Below are positions 9,501-11,130 of a stretch of DNA of 11,130 nucleotides, one piece after another (position 1 is the stretch's first letter; each line of letters starts with the position of its first letter). This DNA is from Christensenella sp. UBA767 (GTDB lineage: Bacteria; Bacillota; Clostridia; Christensenellales; CAG-917). Made by a program: the position numbers and the translations under genes. The notes beneath the pieces are model-generated. The model saw only the letters and a program-made list of their open reading frames with translations. It was not told the origin of the DNA and ran no database searches. The stretch lies in contig DBJV01000074.1 in assembly GCA_002297185.1 (NCBI GenBank), positions 12,627 through 23,756 on the forward strand. The letters are read 5' to 3'.

Positions 9501-11130
9501 TACCATATTCATAATCATATTGGTTGCCAAGTTCTTGAATGTCTGTTTTTTCCTTCCACTCAGACATCTCGTATGAGGTAATGTTGCCCTTATTTACGCA
9601 GCCGATAAGTTCAAGAGGCGCAGATTCCGTACTGCATCCTGCAATACCGGATATAACACGAAGTCCCGTAATGTCTGCAGCGTTTGTGCAGTTTTCAAAC
9701 TTGATTGCAGCAAACGGTTTGCCGACAAAACCTGCAATATCGTAAGCTCCGTTTGTGCAAGAGAACGTGCCGGAATTAAGGCTGCCGGAGATTGTTGCTG
9801 CAAGAATACTTCCTTCCACCGTCAAGTTCTTAAATGAAATCTGAATGTTGCCGCTAGTAACGTCATCATTCAAATATCCTGCATTCGGGAATGCACTAAT
9901 ACGGTGTTGATACTTCGGGTTGCTACTTGTTACTTCGCTGTCCGGGATGCCGTCATAATTTATGGTTATCGTGTGTCCGTTGCCGTCAAAGTGTCCTTTG
10001 AAAGACGGAGTGACTTTTGTGACGTTTGTATAATCGACGTCCGTAACCGTTACAGTTTCCACCCCATTTGCACCTTGCGTGATGTTGCCTGCAAAGTTGT
10101 AGCCTTTGTTGGATACTGCGTTTTTAACGTCCCATCCTCTGACGGTTGTTTTTGAGTTCCAATTGCATTCGTTGTCAAAGTTGTAGGTAGCGCCGTTTGT
10201 GCCTGTATGCGAGGCTTTTCTTTCAATGGTGATATCGGCAAGAAGTTTGACATACTTGCCTTTATAGTCGTTTTGACCTGTGTATATTTGCCATGCAAAG
10301 TCGTTCCACTCCGCTTGAGAACTGATTGTCAATGCAGTTGCCTCGGATGAACCCGGTTTAAGCTCACCGCTGTCGTATCTGCCGACCTCGCCCTCAACTG
10401 CGCCGACAATTACGTCTTTGTAATAGATGTTTGCAACGATACGAGTGATATTGCCGTCGCTGTCATAAAGTGCGGTTGTAACCTCTGCACGATAGTTGTC
10501 GCTTGCACCAGAGGGGGCTCTATAACCTTTTTGGGCGTTTTCGTTTCTCTCTTTGTCAAGTTGTTCCTGATCAGTTATTTCTTTTGTGAATTTCGCTATA
10601 TCTTTGAACAATACGTCGCATTTGCAAATGGAATAACTCTCGCCGTCTGCCATAGATACGCCGATACGGACGATGCCGCTTGCGCCTGTGAATACGGTGG
10701 TGGGCGTGGTCATGACGGAGTCAGCGCCGCTTACGTCATAGAATGCAAGTTGCTTGAGTTGATTCGGGGTGGCGGTTTCACCTTCAAAATAAGGATAGCT
10801 CACACCAAGGAGCAATTCGCCTTGATTGAAGTTGTAGCCATTGTACGCCGTTGCCTCGCAAATGCCTGCCATTGCAAGCACGTGATTGTACGTGCCGACT
10901 TCGCTCCTTATAGTACTATCAATAAGGACGTATTTGCCGTTTTTGTTGGGGCTGGTGGTTGAATAGGTCGGATTTGTGGCGATATAAATCGTCCAACTGC
11001 CTTCGATGATCGGGCTGAGTTTGTCGCCGACTACGCCGCCTTTGGTGATTGAGGTGTTGTTGCCGTCAAACTTGAAGCCCGTGGACAAACTGTTTTCAAG
11101 CGACCCGCCTTGCATAAAGCCTACGAGACC
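1..11130 (-). CDS. Giant GLUG / YDG-MBG repeat surface protein, internal fragment (both ends outside window)
   Basis: One minus-strand frame is open across the whole window: 3,710 codons with no TAA, TAG or TGA in phase when read triplet by triplet. The product is beta-rich, with many Gly, Thr, Asn, Val and Tyr residues. In order it holds the tail of one GLUG cluster, a spacer, two full GLUG clusters, a T/D-rich linker, an unassigned aromatic-rich segment, about ten YDG/MBG-like repeats and a possible new GLUG entry. GLUG motifs and YDG/MBG repeats are known from very large secreted or surface-anchored bacterial proteins and are thought to form beta-solenoid and beta-sandwich stalks. I infer a fibrous adhesin or surface scaffold outside the cell. 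No catalytic motif, membrane segment, signal peptide or sortase motif is visible; the last two would lie outside the window. Every long frame in other registers is a shadow of this one. The exact partner or substrate is unknown. Confidence 0.95.
541..876 (-). repeat. Degenerate terminal repeat 10
   Basis: It begins KITIEITVKTYKIKYGN, a junction-like strand, but has no clear YDG motif. The remainder, with KAIDLPTGIQVEVKNGW, PKIYKQYTVIRG and QPVLTIGYFVEE, is beta-type sequence of repeat length (about 112 residues). I assign it to the array by position only; it could instead be a separate Ig-like spacer. Confidence 0.4.
877..1419 (-). repeat. YDG/MBG-like repeat 9, extended
   Basis: It begins GTITPATITIKLDRL, a classic ITPxxxTI junction. 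The motif position is loosely kept as GINVYYGGANG. The unit is about 181 residues, against roughly 100 to 120 for most neighbours. Extra material includes GEGFTISGFPSAE, YVEVGDNRALFDGYVNYIYDDG and a YKALEFSIKDA strand. It may be two degenerate repeats that I could not separate, or one repeat with an insertion. Confidence 0.6.
1420..1713 (-). repeat. YDG/MBG-like repeat 8
   Basis: It starts at the CEYTI junction (Cys codon 1711-1713), followed by DQLKVSVKYSSG and ADKVYDATNVV (KVYDA at 1636-1650), a clear YDG-family motif of the KVYDGTT type. It ends with LTLTYEFIGGVNYIQEGD and a Ser/Thr/Ala stretch. At about 98 residues it is the shortest well-defined unit after repeat 1. Confidence 0.85.
1714..2040 (-). 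repeat. YDG/MBG-like repeat 7
   Basis: It begins TFTIKPREINLAW, the very common 'I-x-P-R-x-I' junction of YDG/MBG arrays, but without the Cys seen at neighbouring junctions. FVYDKNKTVG (FVYDK at 1975-1989) is in the motif position. It ends with NIKNYKLIESSRS (NYKL at 1732-1743) before the next Cys junction. About 109 residues. Confidence 0.85.
2041..2358 (-). repeat. YDG/MBG-like repeat 6
   Basis: It starts at the CNYSWEI junction (Cys codon 2356-2358), followed by TKKSLKISGLAAQ and the canonical VTYDGQAHRP (VTYDG at 2281-2295). The length of 106 residues is typical. It ends with DASGNYDTTIEGSNKT, where the NY strand is kept. This is the best match in the window to the textbook YDG repeat. 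Confidence 0.85.
2359..2721 (-). repeat. YDG/MBG-like repeat 5
   Basis: It starts at the CNFTIQ junction (Cys codon 2719-2721), followed by TYEITPLELKFTHT. The YDG-position motif is FVYNSYHQG (2596-2622). Its terminal strand NYKL (2368-2379) sits eight residues before the next Cys junction. About 121 residues. The order ITPLEL, then VYN, then NYKL is the canonical order of this domain family. Confidence 0.8.
2722..3054 (-). repeat. YDG/MBG-like repeat 4
   Basis: It starts at the CNYKF junction (Cys codon 3052-3054) and runs through SDNMLTVKWGSETGHEY, where the usual YDG position is degenerate, then GTITATVTAKDQI and DKTVVKITFKTKSYNADTY. It ends at KILEID, before the next Cys junction, 111 residues later. 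The lack of a clear YDG motif makes this the least typical member; it is placed by its spacing and by the junction strand. Confidence 0.65.
3055..3420 (-). repeat. YDG/MBG-like repeat 3
   Basis: It begins INVEKKELDIKLVNGTKAVV and carries two YDG-like strands, VVFDNQTH and GFVYGEN (3301-3318). The latter is followed by LNDIASLSPKIYAD, as in other members, where the motif is followed by a buried hydrophobic strand. It closes at LKGEYYLAFDKREADD just before the CNY junction. About 122 residues. Confidence 0.75.
3421..3849 (-). repeat. YDG/MBG-like repeat 2
   Basis: It begins with the junction strand WKINQRKLTFSA, followed by NGKVYGDED at 3781-3807, a variant of the YDG motif. It carries TFNIKFKNAKNYKL (NYKL at 3484-3495), the strand that normally precedes the next repeat. 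At about 143 residues it is longer than its neighbours, mainly because of the middle portion between GLSTPITIDL and NDRETGKL. Confidence 0.75.
3850..4140 (-). repeat. YDG/MBG-like repeat 1
   Basis: The repeat opens with the strand SALTYNGYERYAP (LTYNG at 4075-4089, in the position of the YDG motif). It ends with VYYFDDAGEPY and GGIKDGA just before the WKIN junction strand. At about 97 residues it is close to the usual length. The ending, with a Tyr-rich strand and then a WKI strand, matches the normal boundary of these beta-sandwich repeats. Confidence 0.7.
4141..4860 (-). other. Unassigned aromatic-rich segment
   Basis: About 240 residues lie between the acidic linker and the first YDG-like repeat. 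I cannot name a family. It is unusually rich in Tyr and Trp (YPTPYAYYESV, TWQQYFDMTF, QQTGWYFVYAND, DLWYWKRIANAY) and in Thr and Ala. A second half, with PHNGTLYATATA, GYYMYIASSGS and GKFFIQAEGGVSQNVAVYYRS, resembles beta-sandwich strands and leads directly into the YDG-like array. It may be a binding module rather than a spacer, since aromatic clusters often contact carbohydrate or mucin, but that is only an inference. Confidence 0.45.
4861..5139 (-). other. Exit of cluster C and Thr/Asp/Gly linker
   Basis: After the last GGIIG, a Trp strand (STSYW, 5101-5115) and about 50 residues of beta-type sequence (GRYTLAYESFTVTENGE) close cluster C. The next stretch is low complexity. From 4920 down to 4870 the 17 residues are only Ser, Thr, Asp, Gly and Glu, with two DDTT blocks encoded by an imperfect 15-base tandem repeat. 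Such acidic, Thr-rich segments are common flexible or glycosylated linkers in surface proteins. Confidence 0.75.
5140..7737 (-). repeat. GLUG repeat cluster C, long and cysteine-poor
   Basis: Twenty-two GGxxG-type motifs run from AGLFG (7723-7737) to AGGIIG (5140-5157). Spacings are mostly 28-37 residues or longer gaps up to about 58, consistent with a solenoid turn with variable loops. The variant drifts along the array: GGIVG or GGIIG dominates first (7474, 7345, 7189, 6946, 6787), then GGFIG (6577, 6481), GGIVG/GGIIG/GGVIG (6310, 6214, 6103), GGSIG (6019, 5845, 5746), GGSVG (5653) and GGIVG again (5338, 5248). The companion Cys-Asn motif of cluster B is absent after the first few units; only four Cys occur, all before 7042. 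The fold is inferred to be a beta-solenoid stalk. Confidence 0.9.
5746..6039 (-). repeat. Three YVGGSIG units sharing identical DNA
   Basis: Within cluster C, the heptapeptide YVGGSIG is encoded at 6019-6039, 5845-5865 and 5746-5766 by the same 21 bases each time. Each is preceded by a related lead-in: TGRD, KGRN and DGDK. The next motif (AVGGSVG, 5653-5670) is a diverged relative. Identity at the DNA level, including silent positions, suggests local duplication or gene conversion, or strong constraint on codon choice; spacing between copies differs (58 and 33 residues). Confidence 0.75.
7738..8340 (-). other. Entry module of GLUG cluster C
   Basis: A short Tyr/Asn/Gly stretch (NYGYDDNYGGY) leads into EYSPYVIKDGIDLLGLQTLV (about 8209-8268) and then YTFSGKYVEFADG. 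This is the standard SPYxIxxxxxLxxLxxLVNxGxxFxGKYxxL opening of GLUG clusters. The second half, PIGRNGGNNVFKGHISG, is encoded around 7800-7848 and matches the usual IGxxxxxFxGxFxG loop. A Ser/Thr/Asn-rich insert of about 110 residues lies between the halves, again longer than usual. NLRIAYKGYAGLFG then begins the repeats proper. Confidence 0.85.
8341..8640 (-). other. Exit region of GLUG cluster B
   Basis: After the last companion motif (NCYGIKNN, Cys at 8674-8676) the sequence loses the GGxxG rhythm for about 100 residues. It includes TGTTLDSFASLTAVM and SLATSWNAST and ends at LPQLAVF (8365-8385). A Leu-Pro-x-Leu ending is common at the C-terminal end of GLUG arrays in related large proteins. 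The preceding Trp segment resembles the usual capping stretch. I therefore treat this as the cap of cluster B; no gap separates it from the next entry module. Confidence 0.65.
8641..9966 (-). repeat. GLUG repeat cluster B, cysteine-rich type
   Basis: About nine units alternate a GGxxG motif with a CxNxGxI motif, usually 10 to 20 residues apart. GGxxG-like motifs are encoded at 9721-9735 (AGFVG), 9637-9651 (SGIAG, degenerate), 9484-9498 (GGIIA), 9400-9414 (GGLVG), 9244-9258 (GGLVG), 9151-9165 (GGIVG), 8956-8970 (GGIVG), 8845-8859 (GGIVG) and 8716-8730 (ADIIG, degenerate). The companion motifs include GCVNKGNI, SCLNTGNI, NSANTGSI, ASYNTGSV, YCYNTGKI, YCYNTGTI and NCYNIG. This two-part unit is the classic GLUG arrangement and is thought to stack as a right-handed beta-solenoid. 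Cys is present in most but not all of the companion motifs. Confidence 0.9.
9967..10338 (-). other. Entry module of GLUG cluster B
   Basis: The segment starts with ALTISSQAEWNDFA (from about 10335) and continues with GQNDYKGKYVKLLADI, the usual opening of GLUG-type repeats in which a Trp-containing helix is followed by GKxVxLxxDI. It ends with the hallmark FKGHFDGNGHTI at 9967-10002. The two halves are normally separated by a short loop with an IG motif. Here about 75 residues lie between them, including a Cys-Asn-Trp at 10159-10167, so the entry module carries an insertion. The module presumably caps the N-terminal end of the beta-solenoid. Confidence 0.85.
10339..10989 (-). other. Unassigned beta-rich spacer between GLUG clusters A and B
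   Basis: About 217 residues follow the last GLUG motif of cluster A and precede the entry of cluster B. I do not recognise a family. The stretch is rich in Tyr, Thr, Asn and Gly, in short alternating patterns typical of beta-sandwich domains (GKYVLID, NQGELLLGVSYPY, GIVRIGVSMADGESY). It contains a Cys-Lys-Cys motif at 10618-10626, followed by a short charged, probably helical stretch (KEITDQEQLDKERNEN). The position suggests one or two Ig-like spacer domains that separate solenoid blocks. Confidence 0.5.
10990..11130 (-). repeat. Tail of an upstream GLUG cluster (cluster A)
   Basis: The window opens inside a GLUG array. GLVG is encoded at 11119-11130 and GGVVG at 11026-11040, about 30 residues apart, the normal pitch for this repeat. 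The array then stops at a Trp-containing strand (EGSW, near 10993). The larger cluster C also ends with a Trp strand after its last motif, so this looks like a true cluster exit. The start of cluster A lies beyond the right-hand edge. Confidence 0.8.

Noticed and set aside
1..11130. Promoters, ribosome binding sites or terminators
   Set aside because: The whole window is coding on the minus strand and no start or stop of the gene is in view, so AT-rich patches and short inverted repeats have no regulatory context.

Overview
The window is the interior of one giant protein gene on the minus strand. The reading frame whose codons occupy + positions 1-3, 4-6, ... 11128-11130 has no in-frame stop over all 3,710 codons, and translates throughout into a coherent extracellular-type repeat protein. 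Neither the start nor the stop codon lies in the window. I see no other gene, RNA gene, mobile element, CRISPR array, promoter or terminator. Residue numbers used here are local: residue 1 is encoded at 11130-11128 and residue 3710 at 3-1.

Layout in protein order (high to low coordinates). (1) 11130-10990: tail of a GLUG-motif repeat cluster that began upstream. (2) 10989-10339: beta-rich spacer of unknown family. (3) 10338-8341: a second GLUG cluster, with a recognisable entry module, about nine alternating GG(I/L)VG and CxNTGxI units, and an exit strand. (4) 8340-5140: a third, longer GLUG cluster with its own entry module and about 22 GGxxG motifs. (5) 5139-4861: exit strands and a Thr/Asp/Gly linker. 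(6) 4860-4141: aromatic-rich segment of unknown family. (7) 4140-541: about ten tandem YDG/MBG-like beta-sandwich repeats. (8) 540-1: a C-terminal stretch that may be the entry to yet another GLUG cluster.

This architecture (GLUG clusters joined to YDG/MBG-type repeats in a protein of several thousand residues) is typical of very large predicted cell-surface or secreted proteins of anaerobic Gram-positive bacteria, especially uncultured Clostridia, although GLUG and YDG domains also occur elsewhere. GC content is moderate and patchy. The taxonomic guess is weak: no signal peptide, anchor or housekeeping gene is in view. The likely role is a fibrous adhesin or surface scaffold; no catalytic domain is visible.

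The most distinctive features are the size of the uninterrupted frame, a cysteine pattern in which the last 2,347 residues contain only four cysteines, all at the same junction position of the YDG-like repeats, and two unassigned segments that separate the repeat arrays.
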